This document shows, piece by piece, positions 1 through 9,054 of a stretch of DNA of 64,000 nucleotides (position 1 is the stretch's first letter; each line of letters begins with the position of its first letter). The notes below the pieces were generated by a model. It was not told the origin of the DNA. It was given only the letters and a program-made list of their open reading frames with translations, and did no database searches. The stretch spans positions 1 through 64,000 of the forward strand of contig CAVYNE010000004.1 of the NCBI GenBank assembly GCA_963769715.1, read 5' to 3'. Made by a program: the position numbers and the translations under genes. The DNA is from Palsa-504 sp963769715 (GTDB taxonomy: Bacteria; Actinomycetota; Actinomycetes; Streptosporangiales; Streptosporangiaceae).

Positions 1-51
1 CCTGAGCTCTCCTCCATAGGGCGTCCGGCCGCCCCGACGTAACCTGAGCAC

Positions 52-1629
<1,578 letters not shown>

Positions 1630-1662
1630 TCATTGAATAATTTTCGGGCACGGAGGCCGGGC

Positions 1663-2829
1663 ATGACGATCGAGTGGAACCCTTCCCGCGGCACGACGCT
1701 GGGCGTCGAATGGGAGGTTCAGCTAATCGACAGCGAGACCAAGCTGCTACGTCAGGAAGCCGGCAAGCTGCTCGACCAGCTGCCCGTGGACGGGGATACG
1801 GGAGAGCACCCGCGAATCCGCCATGAGCTGATGCAGTCCACCCTTGAACTGGTCACCGGCATTTGCAGCACGGTGTCCGAGGCGAAAGACGACCTGGCCG
1901 CAACGATCACCGAACTCCAGCGAATGACGACGGAGCGCGGTATCCTACTAGCGTGCGCCGGAACTCACCCGGTGAGTGACTGGCGAGACGCGACGACGGC
2001 GCCCATCCAGCGCTATGCGGAGCTTGTCGAGCAAATGCAGTGGCTTGCCCGCCGGATTCAGACCTTCGGCGTGCATGTTCACGTGGGGATTCGGGACGGG
2101 AGCAAGGCGATTCCGATCGTCAATGCCCTGGCCGCTTACCTTCCGCATTTTCTCGCCATTACTGCGTCGAGCCCGTTCTGGTGTGGGTATGACACGGGGC
2201 TTGCCTCCAGCAGGTCGGTGACATTCGGCGCATTGCCGACGGCGGGTCCGCCGCATCGGCTGACGAACTGGGAACAGTTCGAGGACTACATGGACACTCT
2301 GCTGCGGGCGGGGACGATCCGCAGCATCAAGGAGGTCTGGTGGGACATCCGGCCGCATCCGGATTTCGGCACCGTCGAGATCCGCATGTCCGACGGTGTT
2401 CCGACGCTGCGCGAGGTCGGCATGGTGGCGGCGCTCTCGCAGTGCCTGGTCCAGCTCTTCGACTCCCAGCTGGACCGCGGCTACACGCTGCCCTGCCCGT
2501 CGGCCTGGGTGGTCAGGGACAACAAGTGGCGCGCGACGCGATTCGGGCTGGACGCGATCGTGATCACTGACGAGGCCGGCGCCACCGCGCCGCTGCGCGA
2601 TGAGCTATTTGAATTGCTCGCCGCGCTGGAGCCGGTAGCCTCGAGGCTAGGCTGCCAGGACGAGCTTTCCGTGGCGTCGGAGGTGCTCGAGCATGGCGCC
2701 TCTTACGAACGGCAGCGGGCCGTCTACGCGCAAACCGGGGATCTCATCAGCGTGGTAGACGCACTCGTTACCGAGTTCGCCGAAGACAGATTCTGTACTC
2801 ACGGGGATGGTGGGCATGGAAGGCAATGA
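1663..2829 (+). CDS. Glutamate-cysteine ligase family 2 (GCS2/YbdK-EgtA type)
   Basis: A 388-residue carboxylate-amine ligase of the GCS2 superfamily. Characterised members join glutamate and cysteine (EgtA makes gamma-glutamylcysteine for ergothioneine) or have weak ligase activity (YbdK). Visible family marks are the N-terminal LGVEWEVQLID, the metal-site segment HVHVGIRDG near residue 145 and GTVEIRMSDGVPTL near residue 240. I chose the ATG at 1663 because GGAGG lies six bases upstream; an in-frame TTG at 1633 has no such site. The 3' end overlaps the next gene, so the two are probably co-translated. No ergothioneine genes are nearby, so the product is uncertain. Confidence 0.8.
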   Translation: MTIEWNPSRGTTLGVEWEVQLIDSETKLLRQEAGKLLDQLPVDGDTGEHPRIRHELMQSTLELVTGICSTVSEAKDDLAATITELQRMTTERGILLACAGTHPVSDWRDATTAPIQRYAELVEQMQWLARRIQTFGVHVHVGIRDGSKAIPIVNALAAYLPHFLAITASSPFWCGYDTGLASSRSVTFGALPTAGPPHRLTNWEQFEDYMDTLLRAGTIRSIKEVWWDIRPHPDFGTVEIRMSDGVPTLREVGMVAALSQCLVQLFDSQLDRGYTLPCPSAWVVRDNKWRATRFGLDAIVITDEAGATAPLRDELFELLAALEPVASRLGCQDELSVASEVLEHGASYERQRAVYAQTGDLISVVDALVTEFAEDRFCTHGDGGHGRQ

Positions 2830-4066
2830 TTTGCTCGCGGATCTGGACGCGTTCCTGGCCGAGCATGAAGCCGAGCTGATCGAGTTCCGGCGCGACTTGC
2901 ATGCTCATCCCGAGCTGGCCTATAACGAGCACCGCACCACCCGCCGGGTGGCGCTGCGCCTGGCCGCGGTGGGCCTGCGCCCGGTGATCCTGCCCAAGGG
3001 CACGGGCTTGCTCGTGGACATCGGCTCCGAGCAAGTTCCTTATACCGAACGACCGGTCGTCGCGCTCCGGGCCGACCTCGACGCCCTGCCGATGACGGAC
3101 GACAAGGATGTGCCCTACCGCTCGACCGTGCCGGACGCCTGCCATGCCTGCGGCCACGACGTGCACACCACCGTGCTGCTCGGCGCCGGCTTGTTCCTGG
3201 CCCAGCAGGCCGCCGCGGGCCTGCTGCCCGGGCGGGTCAGGCTCATCTTCCAGCCCGCCGAGGAGGCGGCCGGAGGTGCGCTCGACGTGCTCGCGGCGGG
3301 CGGCATCGCCTCGGTTGGCCGGATCTTCGCCCTGCACTGCGATCCCCGGCTCGACGCGGGCCAGCTCGGCGTGCGCTCGGGCGCGATCACCGCGGCCTGC
3401 GACCGGATCGAGGTGCGCGTATCGGGGCCCGGCGGGCACACTGCCCGGCCGCACCTGACCGCCGATCTGGTCTACGCCCTCGGGAAGATCCTCACCGAGG
3501 TGCCAGCGGCGCTGTCCCGCCGGGTCGACCCGCGGTCCAGCCTCAGCCTGGTCTGGGGCCGGGTCAGCGCGGGCACCGTGGCCAACGCCATCCCCGACGA
3601 CGGCATCGCCGAGGGCACCGTCCGCTGCCTCGACGACGAGGCCTGGCACACCGCGCCCGACCTGCTCAAGGGGCTCATCGACTCGGTGGCTTCGGCGTAC
3701 GGGGTGCAGGCCGAGCTCAGCTACCAGCGGTACGTGCCGCCCACGGTCAACGACCAGGGCAGCGCGGCCATGATCTCCGCGGCGGCGCTCGACGTGCTCG
3801 GCGCGGGCCAGGTCGTGCAGACGCCGCAGAGCCTGGGCGGCGAGGACTTCGCCTGGTACCTGGAATCCATCCCCGGCGCGCTGGCCCGGCTCGGCACCCG
3901 GGTGCCCGGAACGGTCGTCTCGCACGACATTCACCAGCCGACGTTCGACGTGGACGAACGCGCCATCGGCGTGGGGGTCCGCGTGATGGCGGCCACGGCG
4001 ATCACCGCGCTGTGGGATGACGGCGCGATCGTCGCCCAGCCGCTGCCCGGCGTGACCGGCGCCTGA
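2807..4066 (+). CDS. M20D family metal-dependent amidohydrolase
   Basis: A 419-residue zinc amidohydrolase of the hippurate hydrolase/AbgB/IAA-amino-acid hydrolase group, which cleaves N-acyl amino acids or similar amides in the cytoplasm. Family metal ligands are all visible in order: RDLHAHPELAYNE near residue 30, RADLDALPM near 90, CHACGHDVH near 107, FQPAEEAAGG near 147 and ALHCDP near 172. A dimerisation insert, GPGGHTARPH, sits in the middle and a final histidine lies in SHDIHQPTFD. The start overlaps the preceding ligase gene by 23 bases. ATG codons at 2807 and 2816 are both possible. The coupling to a glutamyl ligase hints at a gamma-glutamyl or N-acyl peptide substrate, but that is inference. 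Confidence 0.88.
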   Translation: MVGMEGNDLLADLDAFLAEHEAELIEFRRDLHAHPELAYNEHRTTRRVALRLAAVGLRPVILPKGTGLLVDIGSEQVPYTERPVVALRADLDALPMTDDKDVPYRSTVPDACHACGHDVHTTVLLGAGLFLAQQAAAGLLPGRVRLIFQPAEEAAGGALDVLAAGGIASVGRIFALHCDPRLDAGQLGVRSGAITAACDRIEVRVSGPGGHTARPHLTADLVYALGKILTEVPAALSRRVDPRSSLSLVWGRVSAGTVANAIPDDGIAEGTVRCLDDEAWHTAPDLLKGLIDSVASAYGVQAELSYQRYVPPTVNDQGSAAMISAAALDVLGAGQVVQTPQSLGGEDFAWYLESIPGALARLGTRVPGTVVSHDIHQPTFDVDERAIGVGVRVMAATAITALWDDGAIVAQPLPGVTGA

Positions 4067-4082
4067 GGCTAGGCTAGATGGA

Positions 4083-4104
4083 TCCCGCCTGACCCCGGGC
4101 GGGA
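4083..4104 (+). terminator. Short hairpin after the amidohydrolase gene
   Basis: TCCCGCC and GGCGGGA form a 7-bp stem with an 8-base loop, 17 bases after the amidohydrolase stop codon. There is no T-run, so it is a weak intrinsic terminator or a 3' end stabiliser. Confidence 0.4.
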
Positions 4105-4126
4105 CCATCGCGGAGAGCACGGCACC

Positions 4127-5047
4127 ATGGCAGCCAACTCCTCACCCGACAAGCCGCAGGTGTTCCGGTCGCCGACCGCGGTCGTCGTCTGGATCGGGTG
4201 GCTGCTTTTCGCCGTCGCCAACTGGGTCGACCTGGCCGTCCAGGGACGGGACCACGCGTCCGCGGTCGCGGCGGCCATCTTGCTGCTGGCGACCGGCGCC
4301 GCCTACGTCACCGCGCAGCGTCCCCGGATCATCGCCGATGAGACCGGGGTGACGGTCAGGAACCCGCTGCGCGATCACCGGATCGGCTGGGCCAGCGTGA
4401 CCAAGGTGGACCTGGCCGACATGCTGCGCGTGCACACTCAAGGGGGGTCGGGGGGGATGGGTCCCCCGGGCCAGCGCAACGAGGTCATCACCGCCTGGGC
4501 CATCCACTACTCGCGGCGGCGTAAGTTGGCCGCCGAGGCCAGGGCCCGCCGCCCGGCCCGGTCCCCGGGGCTACGGCGCTCGTCCCTGGGCCTGGAGTCC
4601 GGCCGCCGTGGCCTGTCCTTCGGCGCCCCCGTGTCAGCCCCCGAAACCTCCACCGCCGAGGCCGAAGCGGAGAAGATCGCCCGGGTGCTCAGCGAGCGTG
4701 CCACCGCGGCCCGGGCCGAGGCGGTCTGGGCCAGCGGCACCGCGGAGGCTGCAAGGGGCGAAACCGCCGGGGGAACCGGGACCGCCACGGGAACCGGCAC
4801 GGGAACCGGAACCGGCACGGGAACCAGGGCCGCCGGGGGAACCGGGGCGGGGGGCACCGGGGCCGCGGGAAACGGGACCGAGACCGCCGCGAGAACGCAG
4901 ACCGCCAGCCCGGCCGGCCGCACCACGGCCCTGGACGCCGCCGACCCGCCTGGTGGGTCTGAGCCGCCGAAGAGCACGTGGAGCCGCCGGGCCATCGCCG
5001 CCCTCGTCATTCCCGTGCTGATCCTGCTGGTGGTCTGGCTTCTCTGA
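4127..5047 (+). CDS. Membrane protein with a PH-like domain and Thr/Gly-rich linker
   Basis: A 306-residue protein of unknown function. Two hydrophobic helices lie at about residues 12-32 and 40-60. A short PH-like beta domain follows (PRIIADETGVTVRNPLR to about residue 105), of the type found in many actinobacterial membrane proteins. Then comes a long low-complexity linker, dominated from about residue 215 to 250 by Gly-Thr repeats, and a C-terminal membrane helix at about 288-306. A GGSGGMGPPG segment inside the PH region is encoded by a dispersed repeat that also occurs near 19.3 kb. GGAGAG lies upstream of the ATG. I cannot name a substrate or partner. The gene stands alone between the amidohydrolase and a convergent hydrolase. 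Confidence 0.75.
   Translation: MAANSSPDKPQVFRSPTAVVVWIGWLLFAVANWVDLAVQGRDHASAVAAAILLLATGAAYVTAQRPRIIADETGVTVRNPLRDHRIGWASVTKVDLADMLRVHTQGGSGGMGPPGQRNEVITAWAIHYSRRRKLAAEARARRPARSPGLRRSSLGLESGRRGLSFGAPVSAPETSTAEAEAEKIARVLSERATAARAEAVWASGTAEAARGETAGGTGTATGTGTGTGTGTGTRAAGGTGAGGTGAAGNGTETAARTQTASPAGRTTALDAADPPGGSEPPKSTWSRRAIAALVIPVLILLVVWLL
4440..4465 (-). repeat. Dispersed 26-bp GC-rich repeat, copy 1
   Basis: Read on the minus strand, these 26 bases (core GGGACCCATCC, then C- and GACCC-rich sequence) are identical to 19282-19307 on the plus strand. The copy lies in frame inside the PH-domain gene and adds a GGSGGMGPPG segment. This suggests a short mobile or expanding repeat family. Confidence 0.7.
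4769..4860 (+). repeat. Tandem GGAACC-type repeats coding Gly-Thr
   Basis: Near-identical 6- and 12-base units (gggaaccggcac and variants) run through this stretch, giving a Gly-Thr dipeptide linker. The pattern is typical of replication-slippage expansion. Confidence 0.75.
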
Positions 5048-5153
5048 GCGTCGCCCAGCTTCAGCGCGGGCTGGCGGTGTGGCCGGCCCGGACCAGTGGC
5101 CGGACGGCTGTGATCCGAGTCGGCCACATGGGCCGAGATGGTGATCGGTTGGG

Positions 5154-5960
5154 TCAACCGGGCCAGTCGGTGGCGTCCGCCTCGGTGAACTCCCGGATCT
5201 CCTCAAGCAGTAGCTGAGGGCTCTCGAGCTGCGGAAGGTGACCAGTGTCGGGCAGGACCTGGAAACGGGCGCCCGGGATCGCGGCGGCAAAGGCACGGCC
5301 GTAGTCGGGCTCGGCGATGCCGTCGCTGTCTCCCCATAGCACGAGCGTGGGCAGGCTGACGTCCGCGAGCCTGCCACGGAGGCTGGCGTCGACCATCGGT
5401 TCCCCGGCGTAGACCGCCAGGGTCGCCCGGTTCCCGGCGATCTCGGCCCGGGCCGCCGGCAGCAGCGCCTCCGGGTCGATCCGGAAGCGCTCCGGGTCGT
5501 GGTAGCTCAACTGCGCGATCTGCGGGAAGGTCAGGTTAAAGAAGTCGGCGACCAGATGGTCGGGGACCTCGATGCCGACGCCATCGACGATGATCATGCT
5601 GCTGATCTGGTCGGATCCGAGCAGCGCCATCTCGGCGGCGATCCACCCGCCGATCGAGTTGCCGATCACGCTCACGTCGCGTAGGTCGAGTTCGTCGAGC
5701 AGGGCGACGTAGACGGCGGCGAGGCCGCGAACGGTGTCCAGCGATTCGGGGCGAGGCGTGCCGCTGAAGCCCGGGTGCGTCGGGACCAGCACGCGCGCGT
5801 GACCTCCCTCGGCCAGCAGGTCAGCGAAGGCGAGGACCGACTGCGGCCCCGCGCCGCCGTGTAGGAGCAGGAAAGCGCGTCCCTCGCCACGATCGCTGAC
5901 GCTGACGTCGAGGCCGTCCACGCCAGTCTTAGTGGTGACGGTGTAGTTACGTGAAGCCAT
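5154..5960 (-). CDS. Alpha/beta-fold hydrolase under divergent MarR control
   Basis: A 268-residue alpha/beta hydrolase of the C-C bond hydrolase/haloperoxidase-like group. The oxyanion segment LLLHGGAG is at about residues 31-38, the nucleophile elbow GNSIGG places Ser102, the acid lies in LWGDSDG near 210 and the base is in DTGHLP near 240. The start is well set: ATG at 5960 preceded by AAGGAGA. The gene diverges from a MarR regulator across 142 bases that hold a perfect inverted repeat, so it is probably the regulator's target. The substrate is unknown; family members act on esters, epoxides or meta-cleavage products. Confidence 0.82.
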   Translation of the reverse strand: MASRNYTVTTKTGVDGLDVSVSDRGEGRAFLLLHGGAGPQSVLAFADLLAEGGHARVLVPTHPGFSGTPRPESLDTVRGLAAVYVALLDELDLRDVSVIGNSIGGWIAAEMALLGSDQISSMIIVDGVGIEVPDHLVADFFNLTFPQIAQLSYHDPERFRIDPEALLPAARAEIAGNRATLAVYAGEPMVDASLRGRLADVSLPTLVLWGDSDGIAEPDYGRAFAAAIPGARFQVLPDTGHLPQLESPQLLLEEIREFTEADATDWPG

Positions 5961-6015
5961 GACCCTGATCTCCTTCGAATGGGGAGCGGAAAGCTGACGT
6001 TCTCATGTCAGGAAC

Positions 6016-6039
6016 CTTATATCAGTGATCTGATATAAG
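6016..6039. promoter_or_regulatory. Perfect inverted repeat, likely MarR operator
   Basis: CTTATATCAG and CTGATATAAG form 10-bp arms with a TGAT spacer, midway between the hydrolase and MarR genes. Related CCTTATAC and TTATACAAGGA elements (6043-6050, 6059-6069, 6073-6083) follow toward the MarR start. The AT-rich palindrome in GC-rich surroundings fits a MarR operator that controls both divergent genes. Confidence 0.75.
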
Positions 6040-6102
6040 TAACCTTATACATAGAATTTTATACAAGGAGGCTTATACAAGGAACCTGATAGGGTCAGTC
6101 TC

Positions 6103-6576
6103 ATGGTTCCTTCCCTGCAGGACGTCGGCCTGGCCGTCAAGCGACTGCAATGGCGTCACCACCGCACCGCGAACGAGCGTCTGGCCGAGCTTGGCGTCTC
6201 GCTCGTGCAATGGGATGTGCTGCGCCACCTCGGGCAGCAGCCGGATGCGTCCCTGCATGCGCTCGCCGAGCTGACCTTCCAGACCGACCAGTCGATGGGC
6301 GCGCTCGCGACCCGGATGATCAAGCGCGGGCTCATCGAGCGCGTGCCCGGACCGGGCCGTGCCGTCCGTCATCGGCTCACCGCCCGGGGCGAGGAAGTGC
6401 GCAACGCGGGCGCGAGGATCTTTGACGGTGTCCTGGCCGAGTCGCTGGGCCAGCTCCACGAAGGCGAACTGGCCGAGCTGCATCGCTTGCTCCTGCTGGC
6501 GGACGGGGCAGGGCAGGCTGAGGCGTCAAGCGCGGACGCGCCGCGCCACGGGTCCCGCGACCCCGTGACCGCATAG
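6103..6576 (+). CDS. MarR family transcriptional regulator
   Basis: A 157-residue winged-helix regulator. Helices expected of MarR proteins surround the DNA-binding part: SLVQWDVLRHLGQQP, then ASLHALAELTFQTDQSMGALATRMIKRGLIERV (about residues 45-85) and the wing RAVRHRLTARGEE. It probably represses itself and the divergent hydrolase and responds to a small aromatic or phenolic ligand, as many relatives do; the ligand is inference. AGGG lies eight bases before the ATG. The C-terminal 20 residues are low-complexity. Confidence 0.88.
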   Translation: MVPSLQDVGLAVKRLQWRHHRTANERLAELGVSLVQWDVLRHLGQQPDASLHALAELTFQTDQSMGALATRMIKRGLIERVPGPGRAVRHRLTARGEEVRNAGARIFDGVLAESLGQLHEGELAELHRLLLLADGAGQAEASSADAPRHGSRDPVTA

Positions 6577-6603
6577 CCGACCGGCAGCCCATCCGCGGTT
6601 ATC

Positions 6604-6653
6604 AATGAGTGCGGCGCTCTGCCTGAAAGAGTCAGTAGAGCGCCGCATTCATT
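6604..6653. terminator. Bidirectional terminator hairpin
   Basis: 17-base arms (6604-6620 and 6637-6653) pair with one mismatch around a 16-base loop, between the convergent MarR and cyclotransferase genes. AATGA/TCATT ends give short A/T flanks on both strands, so it can stop transcription from both sides. Confidence 0.75.
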
Positions 6654-6712
6654 GAATTCCGGGCGGGGCTGGGGTGGGTGGCGGAGCTGAGGTGAGGGGT
6701 GAGGTTCGAGCG

Positions 6713-7216
6713 CTAGGGGCCGGGTGCGGTCCAGGGCGGTTCAGATCCTTCAGACCCGGCGCCGGAGTCGCCCATCTTGGCGCAGGGCAGGGCGCGCAGC
6801 GCCGAGACGTAGTCGGCCGGGGCGCCGGCCCGCTCCGCGGAGTCGGCGAGGATGCCGATGCTCCTGGCCGACGGCAGCCCGCCCTCGTAGAAGTTGAGCA
6901 CGTACAGCCAGGCCAGCACGTCGCCGTCGAGCGTCTCCACCCGGACCTTGGCCTTGCGGTAGTAACCGAGCGTGACACCGTCCCAGTTGTCGAGTTCCTT
7001 TTCGTCGGTCTCGAACATGTCGTAGAGCACGACGAATACCCGGGAGCCCGGCTGCTCCACCACGGTGGCCAGGGCACCGTCCCAGCCGATGTCTTCACCG
7101 CCGAACGTCAGCCGCCATCCTTCCAGCCAGCCGGTTCCCCGCTGTGGTGAGTGCGGGCAGCGCAGGAGCATCTGCGCTGGGTCCAGGTTGCTGCCGTAGG
7201 CTGCGTACAGTGCCAC
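6713..7216 (-). CDS. Gamma-glutamylcyclotransferase family protein
   Basis: A 167-residue cyclotransferase-fold protein, which in characterised members releases 5-oxoproline from gamma-glutamyl compounds. The diagnostic N-terminus VALYAAYGSNLDPAQM carries the YGSNL substrate loop. The core includes DMFETDEKELDNWDG and YYRKAKVRVETLDG. I start it at the GTG at 7216 because homology begins there. A longer reading to 7324 would overlap the divergent flavoprotein gene. TACGCT seven bases before the GTG could be a -10 box for a leaderless transcript. The M20 and GCS2 genes earlier in the window also act on glutamyl-type amides, but a shared pathway is only a guess. Confidence 0.82.
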   Translation of the reverse strand: MALYAAYGSNLDPAQMLLRCPHSPQRGTGWLEGWRLTFGGEDIGWDGALATVVEQPGSRVFVVLYDMFETDEKELDNWDGVTLGYYRKAKVRVETLDGDVLAWLYVLNFYEGGLPSARSIGILADSAERAGAPADYVSALRALPCAKMGDSGAGSEGSEPPWTAPGP

Positions 7217-7311
7217 GGGGGCAAGCGTACGGTGTAGCGCCCCCGGACGCCGTGCATTGCCCCGCGCCTGATACCTGACTGCGACCAATTCGACGGGGAG
7301 AATTACTAATC

Positions 7312-8694
7312 GTGACCTTGCCACGTCAGAGAATCGCGATCATCGGGGGCGGCCCCGGTGGTTACGAAGCCGCTCTCGTCGCGGCCCAGCTCGGCGCCGA
7401 TGTCACCATCGTCGACTCAGACGGGCTCGGCGGCGCCTGCGTGCTCACCGACTGCGTGCCCTCCAAGTCCCTCATCGAGACCTCCAACGCGATGACGCTG
7501 CTCAACCGGAGCGCCGGGCTGGGCATCGCCACCGGCGGCCTGGCCACCGCCAACGCCGCGCGGCTGTACGAGCGGATCACTGACCTGGCCCGGGCCCAGT
7601 CGCGCGACATCACCGCGCGGGTGGCCGCGGAAGACGTCAGGGTGATCGCCGCGAAGGGCAGGCTGGTCGGCCCGGGCACGGTGCGGGCGGGCGATGAGGA
7701 GATCAAGGCGGACGCCGTCTTGATCGCCACCGGGGCGCTGCCCCGCCTGCTGCCCGGCGCGGAGCCCGACGGCGAAGCCATATTGACCTGGCGGCAGCTC
7801 TATGACCTGACCGAGATTCCGCGGGACCTGATCGTGGTCGGCTCCGGCGTCACCGGGGCCGAGTTCGCCAGTGCCTACCAGGCGCTCGGCTCGCGGGTCA
7901 CCCTGGTGTCCTCCCGGGACCGGGTGCTGCCGCAGGAGGACGAGGACGCGGCCAGCCTGATCGAGGACGTGTTCCGCCGCAGCGGCATGAGGGTACTGGG
8001 CCGGTCGCGCGCCCGGGCCGTCCGCCGGGACACCGACGGCGTCACCGTGGTCCTGGACGACGGCCGGACCGTGACCGGCAGCCACTGCCTGCTGACCGTG
8101 GGCATGATCCCGAGGACCGAGGGCTGCGGCCTGGACGAGGCCGGGGTGAAGGTGGACGCGCGGGGCTTCGTCGAGGTGGACCGGGTGTCCCGGACGTCGG
8201 TGCCCGGCGTGTACGCGGCGGGGGACTGCACCGGCAGGCTGATGCTGGCCTCGGTCGCCGCCATGCAGGGCCGGATCGCCATGTGGCACACGCTCGGCGA
8301 GGCGGTGGGGCCGCTGCGGCTCGACCATGTCGCGGCGACCATCTTCACCGACCCGGAGATCGCCACCGTCGGCGTCTCGCAGCGCGCGGTCACCGCGGGC
8401 GAGGTCGCGGCCCGGGTGCTGAAGCTGCCGCTGGCCACGAACCCGCGGGCCAAGATGGCCGGCTTCCGCGACGGCTTCGTCAAGCTGTTTACCAGCCCGG
8501 GCACCGGCGTCGTCCTCGGCGGCGTGATCGTGGCCCCGCGGGCCAGCGAGCTGATCCTCGCCATCTCGGTCGCCATGGAGCAGCGCCTCACCGCCGAGCA
8601 GCTGGCGACCACGTTCGCCGTCTACCCGTCCCTGTCCGGCAGCATTACCGAGGCGGCCCGCAAGCTGATGGAGTTCACGCCGGACGGCCCGTAG
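7312..8694 (+). CDS. lpdA: LpdA-type NAD(P)H-quinone/flavoprotein reductase
   Basis: A 460-residue two-dinucleotide-binding flavoprotein of the pyridine nucleotide-disulfide oxidoreductase family. The FAD motif IGGGPGGYEA starts at residue 11, a CVLTDC pair is at Cys43 and Cys48, the NAD(P) motif VGSGVTGAEFA is near 180 and AAGDCTG near 303. The C-terminal dimer interface reads VYPSLSGSITEAARKLM and lacks the catalytic His-Glu dyad of true dihydrolipoamide dehydrogenases. This is the pattern of mycobacterial LpdA (Rv3303c), which reduces quinones. The retained cysteine pair is worth noting. GTG start with GGGGAG upstream. It is convergent with the next gene. Confidence 0.85.
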   Translation: MTLPRQRIAIIGGGPGGYEAALVAAQLGADVTIVDSDGLGGACVLTDCVPSKSLIETSNAMTLLNRSAGLGIATGGLATANAARLYERITDLARAQSRDITARVAAEDVRVIAAKGRLVGPGTVRAGDEEIKADAVLIATGALPRLLPGAEPDGEAILTWRQLYDLTEIPRDLIVVGSGVTGAEFASAYQALGSRVTLVSSRDRVLPQEDEDAASLIEDVFRRSGMRVLGRSRARAVRRDTDGVTVVLDDGRTVTGSHCLLTVGMIPRTEGCGLDEAGVKVDARGFVEVDRVSRTSVPGVYAAGDCTGRLMLASVAAMQGRIAMWHTLGEAVGPLRLDHVAATIFTDPEIATVGVSQRAVTAGEVAARVLKLPLATNPRAKMAGFRDGFVKLFTSPGTGVVLGGVIVAPRASELILAISVAMEQRLTAEQLATTFAVYPSLSGSITEAARKLMEFTPDGP

Positions 8695-8706
8695 TCCCGC
8701 CTCCGC

Positions 8707-9048
8707 TCAGTGGGAGGGCCGGCCCAGGTCGCGATCGTGCGGGGCCTCGAGACCATGCCGGCGCAGCCGGGACACCCGGATGTCGTCGGCGTACATCGCG
8801 ACGACGCCCACGCTGCAGATGAGGAACAGCGCGGGTACCGCGATGCGAATCCAGAGCGCGCCGGGCAGCAGCGCCAGCGCGGCGGTGAACGGCAGGGTCA
8901 CGATCACGTGGCGGACGATGAGCCGACCGCGCCAGTCGGCGTCGGTGAGTTCGTGCCGGACCCACTCCCGGTTCCGGTCAGGCAGCCGGGCGCCGAGCGC
9001 GAACAGCGCCTGCCGTCCCAGGCCGGGGTCCCCCGGGAGCCTGCTCAC
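8707..9048 (-). CDS. Small membrane protein (DUF5313-like)
   Basis: A 113-residue protein with an N-terminal RNREWVRHELTDADWRGRLIVRH segment and two hydrophobic helices (about 50-65 and 70-88) separated by PGALWIRIA, followed by a basic tail. The WV..EL...R and PG.LWIR pattern matches my memory of the actinobacterial DUF5313 family, whose function is unknown. It starts with GTG, six bases after the stop of the upstream biotin carboxylase gene, so the two form a transcription unit. Nothing else points to a role. Confidence 0.65.
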   Translation of the reverse strand: MSRLPGDPGLGRQALFALGARLPDRNREWVRHELTDADWRGRLIVRHVIVTLPFTAALALLPGALWIRIAVPALFLICSVGVVAMYADDIRVSRLRRHGLEAPHDRDLGRPSH

Positions 9049-9054
9049 CTTTGA

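Noticed and set aside
2768..4120. 450-codon minus-strand frame opposite the amidohydrolase
   Set aside because: No conserved motifs, and biased composition. The plus-strand gene carries all M20 metal ligands.
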